NCBI GenBank assembly: GCA_963575745.1 | Contig: CAUYUJ010019604.1 | Span: 668,776 to 732,775, forward strand | Length of the DNA stretch: 64,000 nt | Reading direction: 5' to 3' | Source of the DNA: Prorocentrum cordatum | Lineage: Eukaryota; Sar; Dinophyceae; Prorocentrales; Prorocentraceae | In this document: in pieces, positions 34,101 to 40,939 of the stretch | Numbering within the stretch: the first letter of the stretch is position 1 | Layout: each line of letters starts with the position of its first letter | The notes under the pieces: generated by a model | Database searches by the model: none | The model's input: the letters and a program-made list of their open reading frames with translations, nothing else | Told to the model about the DNA's origin: nothing | Made by a program: the position numbers and the translations under genes

Positions 34101-35581
34101 CCCATGCAGTGTGGCTGCGCTACGGACACACTACCGTGCTCGCAGCTCCTGAGTCGCTCAGGTTCGCCTCCGAGGACGAGCTGCTCGCCATGCACACCCA
34201 CGTGAATCCAGACCTGTTGTCCCTTCGGTCACTGAAGGGTGCCAGGCACTACATCGACATCCGGGCCGATACAGCAGCAGCCTCGCCCGCCCCGATTCCC
34301 AGGCCGCAACAGCACGCGGCTGGTCACGGAGGGGTGGTTGGGGGCGCGCTCGGATCTGCCGGACCAGGACCTGACGTAAATTTCGATTTCGACGAGTTCA
34401 ACACCGAGGACCACCTACCACAGCAGCGGGTCGATCCTCCACCGCCAGCACACGAAGTACCACAACAAGCATCTCCAATCATTCAGGAGACCGACGACGC
34501 ACTACTACCACCGCCAGCTCAGCATCAGCCACCTCCTGTGGTCCCTGAGCCACCACGCCCGGGGCTACCAGAGGCAGAGGGGCCGCCACGCTCGCACGGC
34601 CCAGGCGAGCCCAGCATTCATTCCGAAGTCCAAGGTCATCGGATCGATCCTCGAGTATCCCAGGAGGCCATCGACAAGCCGGTGCCCCCGGATGACGAGG
34701 CTGTCGACAAGCCGGTGCCGGACGACGAGATGGGCGTGGGCCTGGAGCGCGGGGAGAAGCGCGGAGGCCTGTCACTTACCCAGCTGGACAGAGCCATGCG
34801 CGATCCGGAGCGTCTGGATCGGGGTTCCATCAAGAAGCCTCCTACCTTCCAGGGCTACGTGGAGGAGGAGTTCAGCGTCATGGAGGATGCCCTCCACGAA
34901 GTGTTCCTCACCAGCGACTACAAGCCGGACCTGGCTGTCGCCTACGAGTGGCGTCGCACCGACTACGGCATCAAGAAGTTCATCACTACGGACAAGCGTG
35001 GCCCTCGCTGGTCCAAGGTGCTTCGCCGCATCACCAGAGACATCAAGACAGGCATCGTGATCGATGACATCGACGTCAGAGGTCTTGCTCTTCGCGATGC
35101 TCGCCTTCGTCGGCTTCTGCCTGATGGCACCACCGCGGTCGAGACCATCTTCGTTCATACCGACGAGGACGTGGGCACGAACGACACAGTCGAGTTCGCC
35201 TATCTCACCAAGGGCGCGGTCCGCTCCGAGATCAGACTTCAAGACCTCGCCCCAGAGCAGAGGAAGGAGTTCGATCAGGCTATGGCCACGGAGTGGCGCA
35301 GCTGGACTGAGTTCCAGGCCGTCGAGGTGCGGAGCTTTAGCCAGGCCAAGGAGCTCCTCGACAGGGGTGCTTCCCCAGTTGGGACGCGCTGGGTCCACAC
35401 GGACAAGAACGCTAAGAAGCGCAACCTCAAGCAGACCTATGACGACATCCCGCTCGCTGCCAAGAGTCGGCTCGTCGTGCAGGGCTGCCAGGAACGAGGA
35501 GATGATATCCGAGGCGACGCTCCTACTGCTAGCCTTTCGGCTTTCCACCTGGTCGCCAGCCACGCTGCCTCCCACCGGTAG
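31163..35581 (+). CDS. Pol polyprotein part 1: protease, MTase-like domain, integrase, RT start
   Basis: A 1472-codon frame. Aspartic protease: AIIDTGCTRTMHG, catalytic Asp near residue 53. Extra domain at residues about 300-460 (see separate entry). Integrase: HHCC-like zinc region (VNFHHCSN...FSCDAC, residues about 643-680), then catalytic D700 (FNDAIQLG), D768 (VDLGKEW) and E803 (KCERHGG), spacing D-x34-E as in retroviral-type integrases. A Pro-rich linker follows (residues about 1070-1180). The copia RT starts about residue 1370 (EFDQAMATEWRSW, GTRWVHTDKN, KSRLVVQGCQE). The frame stops at TAG 35579-35581, inside the RT, but the identical frame resumes at once. No upstream ATG is needed if expressed by frameshift from Gag. 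Confidence 0.93.
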   Translation: MEVNAGGFTIPIQPNIHQPDVISTCECSVMAATTGNAFSAHDNDADAMLAIIDTGCTRTMHGESWRAAFERKLARRGLQVVKTPTSRTFRGIGGRARSTTAVRFPVGTGGKCGEILSCEVPGDCPMLLSRDMLTKLGLSMRLSTEGDVADFVNIGVYNLKLHHTKVGHPAVNLLDLPNESYETAEWAALTMPEDHHLEYYPEKFHVGITYVEESSVQPLPSFLDIEIGETTDDECLQTVVDHDYGPDVFAAEAIEWGGKRNLTNKKSKKLEHSLQAIVVQDEVVQAVVEKHPPRARLPAGARTWVKQTYAGQMGLTVLMAAMGLSVGVPLDKHTGWDATTRLGRQRYDAEITNEEPHCLVISHPCSPWGNWSRFNMARCPETEREILAKREANRPVLRQVDSSVDSRVRRGFHVALEHPQGSEAFDQPEMSRIRSLLDKGILRKVTFDGCQVGYHDAESGLAHRKPMMIITTMDTLVEALSDKKCSCTQHEQLRGRDKFGPRTLQAAEWPEELNHIVARSIVQQAIVDNATDTDWQFPAEDGPDLRGPVRLRRRTRLRGHPCRAAMAQPAPPPDPNVPEPAPPPADQEAVGEPPPPPAVDPDGERAREAAQLGPITNTKEAERRRRWLEAPPEVRKAIRQLHVNFHHCSNVTLTRLLRRRGVKPEVLKYVEFFSCDACGDAVRRRAPRPSRLPGQCVFNDAIQLGTFHAYDAAGTPYFFLNCICEGTNCQVVYCMGPARGSPTARAATKAFTTGWTPWAGYPEKLTVDLGKEWMKDFASNAKAHGVQVDLAPLETPHLIGKCERHGGIWKEIWRRTVADSQVTGLGDVEETASIVTQVKNELGRRGGFSPSQWVLGSHGPRVPGSLLQDDEAQRLEVIEASLDPQPAMARAMALREAARIARVRLDSDDRVKRAILRKARPSRGPFNIGAIVYFRRSQTRVGESPEVTHRWIGPARVIGHEVRDPRHLSRDADEPVGTLAHAVWLRYGHTTVLAAPESLRFASEDELLAMHTHVNPDLLSLRSLKGARHYIDIRADTAAASPAPIPRPQQHAAGHGGVVGGALGSAGPGPDVNFDFDEFNTEDHLPQQRVDPPPPAHEVPQQASPIIQETDDALLPPPAQHQPPPVVPEPPRPGLPEAEGPPRSHGPGEPSIHSEVQGHRIDPRVSQEAIDKPVPPDDEAVDKPVPDDEMGVGLERGEKRGGLSLTQLDRAMRDPERLDRGSIKKPPTFQGYVEEEFSVMEDALHEVFLTSDYKPDLAVAYEWRRTDYGIKKFITTDKRGPRWSKVLRRITRDIKTGIVIDDIDVRGLALRDARLRRLLPDGTTAVETIFVHTDEDVGTNDTVEFAYLTKGAVRSEIRLQDLAPEQRKEFDQAMATEWRSWTEFQAVEVRSFSQAKELLDRGASPVGTRWVHTDKNAKKRNLKQTYDDIPLAAKSRLVVQGCQERGDDIRGDAPTASLSAFHLVASHAASHR
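32080..32640 (+). other. Methyltransferase-like domain inside Pol
   Basis: Lies between protease and integrase, where copia elements normally have nothing. It reads YAGQMGLTVLMAAMGLSVGV (residue 309 on; like the glycine-rich motif I of C5-cytosine methyltransferases), then D and TGWD, then CLVISHPCSPWGNWSRFN (residues 359-376; like motif IV PPCQPF, with HPCS, Cys365 in the place of the catalytic cysteine), then VALEHPQGSEAF (like motif VI ENV/ENP; here E417-H-P). A Cys/His-rich tail (KKCSCTQHEQLRGRDKFG) follows. Cytosine methyltransferases captured by retrotransposons are known from algae and dinoflagellates. Whether this one is catalytic is doubtful, because PPC is HPC and ENV is EHP; it may be a derived non-methylating fold. 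Confidence 0.55.
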
Positions 35582-37336
35582 CAGATAAGGGCAGCTGATG
35601 CTGCGACGGCCTACCTGCAGTCCAAGGGCATTGAGCGCATCCTGCTTCTTCGAGCCCCTCGTCCTCCACCACCTGGAGTTCCGGAGGGGTCCTACATGCG
35701 CGCCCGCGGCGCAATCTACGGCACCAAGGACGCGGGCAGGCAGTGGTGGCTGCATCTGCGCGCCATCCTCGTGGAGCAGGGTTGGCGCGAATCCATATAC
35801 GAGCCCTGTCTGTTCATGCTCAGGGACAGCAAGGGCAAGCTCAACGGCTTGCTGTGCACGCGCGTCGACGACCTCTTCGTCGCGGGCGCGGGCGAGCAGT
35901 TCGAGCGCGCGATGGAGATCATCAAGGACAAGATTCGCCTTTCCTTCCAGTCCGACACGTTCAGGTACTGTGGCAAGGTCGTGGAGCAGGACAACCAGAC
36001 TTTCGACATCAAGATCGGACAGGCCGCCACGGTCGAGGCGCTGGAGTACATCACCCTCGAGCCGCACCGCCGGCGCAAGCCCAATGCACCACTCACCCCG
36101 GAGGAAATTTCTGCCCTCCGTAGCGGTGTTGGGTCGCTTGGCTGGGTAGCACGGCAGACGCGCCCCGACCTGGCCGTCCACGCTGCACTTGGGGCTCAGG
36201 CCATGAGTGGCCTCAAGATTCGTGACATTGTTGCAGCGAATCGTGCCATCAAGATGGCTAAGGACGACGTTGATTTCAAGCTGATGTTTTCATCCCGCCT
36301 GGACTGGGACAGTGCCATTGTGTTCGGCTGCGGGGACAGCAGCCATGGCAACATTGACGACCTTACGCTAGGAGAGAAGGTCAAGTCGCAGTGCGGCTAT
36401 ATCATCGGCATGGCGTCGCCCGACCTCGAGACGGACGCCACCGCGATCATGCATCCACTGGAATGGGCTAGCGCGACGATCAAGCGAGTGGTTCGTGGAT
36501 CGCTAGCGGCTGAATGCAACGGTTTCTTGACGACAGCTGAGAGTGTGGAGTTCCTCAAGCACGTGATTGCCGAGATATCCGACCCCGGCTACTCATCCTA
36601 CCAGTTCGACCCGTTTTTCGATGGCAAGCATCTGCTATTGCTGACGGACGCGAATGGCCTTGTCACCTCCCTGGAGAAGGATGGTGGTCAGCCCGCTGAC
36701 AAGCGAGCACGGATCCTGATGGCCCAGATCCGACAGCTGCTCGGCCATGACATGCCGAAGCAGGAGCGAGAGGGAGATGACTGGAGGATACGTGTCAGGT
36801 GGATCGACGCGAAGCTGATGATCGCGGACTCTTTGACGAAGGCCGAGGCTGAGAGGAGTTTCTTGCTAGAGCGGCTGTCTGAGGGCCGCTGGTGTTTAGC
36901 GCAGACGAAGGAGATGCCCGCTGCTAAGGCAGCGGCAGGCGAGGCGCGCCGAGCCCGCAAGGCCCGGCCTGGCAATGCGGAGGGGTGGTCCTCCGGTTTT
37001 CGTTTCCCCCCTTCTCCTCCTCTGCCTCCTCTCCCTCGTACCGTTTGGTTTGCATCCATATTGTTTATGCCCTGTGGTTTCATAGTTTCATATTTGCACG
37101 CCTGTTTAGGCACCGCTCTGCCGATATTTGGAGATTTCCCTCTTGAAGGCAGTGGATTTCATTATATCATTTGTTTTCTCATCTGTCTAATGAAGCTTAG
37201 CCCCCTCACTGTTTTTGGGGTCCGGACAAAGGTCCGCAATTTTTTTTTGTCTCCGATTCCCCCGCCTTCCAAGATTGTGCCCGACGAGGACAAGCCTCGA
37301 CGGTCACGGAGGGGCGTCAGAGATTCAGGGATTTAG
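35582..37336 (+). CDS. Pol part 2: RT palm and RNase H
   Basis: Same frame as part 1, directly after the TAG. RT: IRAADAATAYLQS (motif A, AD-x-x-TAYL), then AIYGTKDAGRQWW, then RVDDLFVAG (YVDD box with R for Y) near 35862, LTPEEISALRSGVGSLGWVA and RQTRPDLA. RNase H: FGCGDSSHGN near 36328, LAAECNGF near 36506 and LTDANGLV near 36640, giving the D-E-D catalytic set, followed by WIDAKLMIADSLTKA. These are typical of the copia RT-RNase H end. The frame runs through the polypurine tract and ends in the right LTR (TAG 37334-37336), though conserved sequence stops near 36940. The internal TAG falls where copia RTs have a non-conserved residue, so it need not be old. Confidence 0.92.
   Translation, partial: QIRAADAATAYLQSKGIERILLLRAPRPPPPGVPEGSYMRARGAIYGTKDAGRQWWLHLRAILVEQGWRESIYEPCLFMLRDSKGKLNGLLCTRVDDLFVAGAGEQFERAMEIIKDKIRLSFQSDTFRYCGKVVEQDNQTFDIKIGQAATVEALEYITLEPHRRRKPNAPLTPEEISALRSGVGSLGWVARQTRPDLAVHAALGAQAMSGLKIRDIVAANRAIKMAKDDVDFKLMFSSRLDWDSAIVFGCGDSSHGNIDDLTLGEKVKSQCGYIIGMASPDLETDATAIMHPLEWASATIKRVVRGSLAAECNGFLTTAESVEFLKHVIAEISDPGYSSYQFDPFFDGKHLLLLTDANGLVTSLEKDGGQPADKRARILMAQIRQLLGHDMPKQEREGDDWRIRVRWIDAKLMIADSLTKAEAERSFLLERLSEGRWCLAQTKEMPAAKAAAGEARRARKARPGNAEGWSSGFRFPPSPPLPPLPRTVWFASILFMPCGFIVSYLHACLGTALPIFGDFPLEGSGFHYIICFLICLMKLSPLTVFGVRTKVRNFFLSPIPPPSKIVPDEDKPRRSRRGVRDSGI
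37308..37314 (+). promoter_or_regulatory. Polypurine tract
   Basis: GGAGGGG lies directly before the right LTR, the expected place for plus-strand priming. Short but exact in position. Confidence 0.65.
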
Positions 37337-37461
37337 CAGGCGTGCGTGTGTAGTATCTGTGCATTGTTACAGCAGCGCACGCGTACACAGGGCGCCCTTT
37401 TAGGATCAAGGGTATTAAAGCATCCTTATCATCGATCCCCGCCCGCCTGGGCGGACTCTCA
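37315..37461 (+). repeat. Right LTR, 147 bp
   Basis: Starts CGTCAGAGATTCAGGG (first base differs from the left LTR) and ends GGCGGACTCTCA. It lacks the 8-bp TTATCTTG segment of the left copy. Followed by GGATG (37462-37466). Confidence 0.92.
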
Positions 37462-37466
37462 GGATG
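37462..37466 (+). repeat. Target site duplication, right (GGATG)
   Basis: Identical to 28640-28644. Beyond it the telomere-like repeat resumes with TGACGGTTTAGGG. Confidence 0.85.
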
Positions 37467-38830
37467 TGACGGTTTAGGGTAGAGCGTCGGGGTTGGCTAG
37501 GGTGTTAGGGCGTTAGGTGTTAGGGCTGGGGTGGTAAGGTTGTGGTGTTCGCGCTGCTGTGCTTAGCCTTGGAGTGATGGTCTCAAGGTTAGGGTTCGTG
37601 CTTAGGGTTCGGGTGTTAGGCTGTGGGTTAGGATGTTCAGGTCTCGGTGTTGAGGTTAGGGCTGTGTATGTTTAGGTATCGCGTGTCAAGAATACAATGT
37701 GCTATTTCTATGTCTAGGGATGGTGTTTAGGGTCAGCATGCAGGGGTTAGGGTCAGGATGGTATTGGCAGCGTGTTCGGATCAAGGTTGTCATCGTATGG
37801 TCTAAGCTCAGGGTGTTGATCAGGCGTAGTTCGCAGCGTTACTCTGCTAGAGTTAGGGTGCTAGGATTGGTGCGTGAGGGAGCGCAGAGGAACGGACTAA
37901 CACATCAGAGTAGCACGCTCGGGTGCGAGTGTTCGGCTGGGGTTCGGTAGTTCAAGTTAGGGTGGCAAGGGTTTGCATGTTTAGGGTGCGAGGACTGATG
38001 TTGCACTCTTACCGTGATGCAATTCGTGCCAAGGTGTTAGAGTCAGACTGGTCCGGTTTGGGTCAGGGCGTTAAGGGTTGGTTAGGCGCGGGCGTCAGGT
38101 TTAGGGCGCTAAGACCAGCGCTTGTGCAGCGTATGCTGTAGCCTTATTGGTAGGGCGAAGAAGTTAGGATGTGAGGTTTAGGTCATGCGTTTGAGATGAC
38201 GGGAGAAAGGGCATGGGTTGGGGTGTCAGGGTGACGGCGTTAAGGTGCTAGGATGAGGGGTTGTGTGATTAGGGCAAGTATGTTGGACTCGGGTTGGATC
38301 GCCACCCGCCGGAGCAGACCGCCTCTGCCTCGCCGCCGACGAAGCAAGTTTGAGTCGGGTTACCGGAGAGAGGGCGAATATTCTAAAGTTAGGGTGTTAG
38401 GGCAAGGGTGTTCATGTTGTCGTCTTAGGGTCAGCGTTGCAGTGTTCGTGTCAGAGCTAATCATTTGGGACAGAATTTAAGATTGATGTAAAGTTGAGGG
38501 TGTTCGGGCACATGGATGTAAGGATTAGGGTGATAGGGTTAGTTCGCTGAGGTGGTTCGTGCTTGCGCCGATGCGGTAGGGTCAACGTAACGTTGCCTGG
38601 GATAGTGCTAGCGCTCCGGACTAGGATGCTAGGGTTAGGGTTGGGGCCTTCGGGCCATGGTCTCAGGATGGCGGCGTTGGGATTTGGGTGCGGAGGTTCG
38701 GGAATTAGGGCGCGAGGGCGTAGGGGTAGGGTGCCAGGGTCAGCGTTATTTAGTGAGGACCAGACCGCGCGGGTGAAAACAGGGGCGCCAGGGTTAGGGC
38801 GTCAGGGTCGTGGTGCTGATGCTATAGGGC
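37467..38830 (+). repeat. Degenerate telomere-like repeat after the retrotransposon
   Basis: GGTTTAGGGT, GTGTTAGGGCG, GGTTAGGGTG and GTGCTAGG words every 8-15 bp through about 1.35 kb, same polarity as 27331-28639. ORFs in it rotate frame and carry no domain. Confidence 0.75.
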
Positions 38831-38844
38831 TACGGTTCGCGTTA

Positions 38845-38956
38845 GTGACGACCGCGGCGCAGGCGGCGCTCGCGGTGGTCTGCGTCGCGGGAGGGGGTGA
38901 GGGAAGCAGAGGGGAAGGCGGTGGAGTAATGCGCGGTAGTCTGATAAGGAGCGAGT
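38845..38956 (+). repeat. Unique-sequence block shared with 27747-27862
   Basis: GACGACCGCGGCG, CTGCGTCGCGGGAGG, AGCAGAGG and GTCTGATAAGGA in the same order as in 27747-27862, on the other side of the retrotransposon. Confidence 0.6.
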
Positions 38957-39678
38957 CAGACATTAGTATGTACATGCTCGCAGCCACCTCGGCTGCAATT
39001 GGCGAAGAAGGGGGTCGCCCGCCCGCCCGCGCGCCCGCCGGCCGGCCAGCCCTCTTTCCTCTAATATGTCAAAGCTTATCGGCACGGCGTCGCATTTCTC
39101 GCCGCGGCCACAAGGAGCACATCACCAATCCACCATTTGAACCTGAGCAAGATGCTGTCGCAGGAAGAACAATAATCGTAACATGGTGATCAAGCGCGAA
39201 AGCTCCCCCCCCAAGGAGAACTGGCAAAACATCGGTTACCGGCCGAACGTTGTATCGTCGATGAAAGTGGTGCCATCGGGGAAGGAAACCACGTTTCACC
39301 TTCTGTCGATGACGCACGAAAGAAGACCAACGCCACGGCTTGAACGCGAGGGCTTCTGGAGCAAATTCAAACGACCATGTCGGAGAATCGAGTCAACGCC
39401 CCCGCTCTAAGAACAGCTGGAGCATGTCCTTCGACGACGAACCTAGCCCGGGCACCCTGTTGGCCAAGGCCGACAAGGAGCCCGACTTGCACGGGGGTGG
39501 CGAGCAGATCAACCCGAATACCCAATCAACTTCTCGGACGGCGAGCAAGACGTGGAGTCAATTTCGTCAGCAGGGAACTTCCCCCGCAGATCGACATATC
39601 CATCGCTTACAGTGGCGCTCGAAGGCCGGGCGGGGTGGGGCGGGGGCGGCGGCGGTGGCGGCATGGCGTGGGTGGGTG
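38957..39678. other. Spacer with weak coding signal
   Basis: Between 39180 and 39650 some frames look protein-like (e.g. PINFSDGEQDVESISSAGNF at about 39514), but no domain is recognised and no frame stays convincing over 60 codons. It might be a gene remnant. Confidence 0.3.
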
Positions 39679-39748
39679 GGGTGTGTGTGCGTGTGTGTGT
39701 GTGTGTGTGTGTGCGTGTGTGTGTGTTTGTGTGTGTGTGCGTGTGCGT

Positions 39749-39780
<32 letters not shown>
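39679..39780 (+). repeat. GT microsatellite
   Basis: About 100 bp of GTGTGT with GC and TT interruptions, opening with GGGTGGGTGGGG. It could form Z-DNA. Confidence 0.95.
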
Positions 39781-39781
<1 letters not shown>

Positions 39782-39810
39782 CCGCCGCCGGGGCCGCCGC
39801 CCGCGCCCCC

Positions 39811-40939
39811 AGGGCCGCCGCCGGCGCCGCTGCTGCCGTCGCCGCGGGCGCTCGCGGCCAGGGGGGGAGGCATTCAGCCCCTCGTTGTCGCACCCCCTGG
39901 CCGCCTGCCCGCGGCGCCCCGGGAGGATCGGGGGCCGCCTGTGCGGCCCGAGGCTTGAGGTATTTTGTTTTAAATAAATACCTCCCTGCCGGCCTGCTGC
40001 ATGGGCCGCCGGCGTGGGCGCTGGCGCCGCCTGCCCGGCCGCCGCCGAGCCCGCCGCCATGCGGCGCTCGCCACAGCATTAGATCGAGCCTCTGGCGGTG
40101 TCGGTATTCTCTGCCGGCGTCGGTTCGGATTGCATCCACATGCAGGCTTGGTTGCTGATGGCATGGGGCATCGACTCCAGGCCGCCTGGATTGGCGCGGT
40201 CCTTAAGGGCGGCATCCACTGCTGCAGCATCTGGCTCTTCCACAGCCAGGGCATATCTGAGGCTAACTTGTGCATTCTTGCTGAAGCTGCTGCTCTTCTG
40301 GGAACTCTATCTGGGCCGTGGGTTATCGCGGGCGATTGGAATATCACCCCGCAGATGCTCACTGATACCCAGGGCCGCCGCCGGCGCCGCTGCTGCCGTC
40401 GCCGCGGGCGCTCGCGGCCAGGGGGGGAGGCATTCAGCCCCTCGTTGTCGCTGGAGGCCCCCTCCTGGCACCCCCTGGCCCGCGGCGCCCCGGGAGGATC
40501 GGGGGCCGCCTGTGCGGCCCGAGGCTTGAGGTATTTTGTTTTAAATAAATACCTCCCTGCCGGCCTGCTGCATGGGCCGCCGGCGTGGGCGCTGGCGCCG
40601 CCTGCCCGGCCGCCGCCGAGCCCGCCGCCATGCGGCGCTCGCCACAGCATTAGATCGAGCCTCTGGCGGTGTCGGTATTCTCTGCCGGCGTCGGTTCGGA
40701 TTGCATCCACATGCAGGCTTGGTTGCTGATGGCATGGGGCATCGACTCCAGGCCGCCTGGATTGGCGCGGTCCTTAAGGGCGGCATCCACTGCTGCAGCA
40801 TCTGGCTCTTCCACAGCCAGGGCATATCTGAGGCTAACTTGTGCATTCTTGCTGAAGCTGCTGCTCTTCTGGGAACTCTATCTGGGCCGTGGGTTATCGC
40901 GGGCGATTGGAATATCACCCCGCAGATGCTCACTGATAC
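39811..40939 (+). repeat. Tandem duplication, about 560 bp x 2, at the LINE 5' end
   Basis: Copy 1 39811-40368 and copy 2 40371-40939 both run from AGGGCCGCCGCCGGCGCCGC to CAGATGCTCACTGATAC. From TATTTTGTTTTAAATAAATA (39961 and 40532) to the end they look identical by eye. Copy 2 has an extra segment containing TGGAGGCCCCCTCCTGG near 40452 and lacks CCGCCTGC. Only copy 2 runs on into the rest of the LINE. Confidence 0.9.

Larger units (their letters stand above)
28645..37461 (+). mobile_element. Ty1/copia LTR retrotransposon, nearly complete
   Basis: An 8.8-kb element with near-identical short LTRs (28645-28799 and 37315-37461), a 5-bp target duplication, a primer-binding-like site and a polypurine tract. 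Domain order is Gag, zinc knuckle, protease, extra methyltransferase-like domain, integrase, RT, RNase H. Integrase before RT places it in copia (Pseudoviridae-like). LTRs differ by one 8-bp indel and two substitutions, so insertion is recent. Nevertheless the coding region is interrupted: TAG 29918, TGA 29979, a frame change near 31160 and TAG 35579. Either these are recoding sites, or this copy was mobilised in trans or damaged. It interrupts a telomere-like repeat. Confidence 0.93.

Noticed and set aside
34772-36181. 469-codon minus-strand ORF
   Set aside because: It is the antisense shadow of the copia RT region, which is clearly coding on the plus strand.
27030-38830. Telomere-like repeats considered as a true chromosome end
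   Set aside because: Words are far too diverged, flanked by other DNA on both sides and interrupted by a retrotransposon; at most interstitial or subtelomeric remnants.
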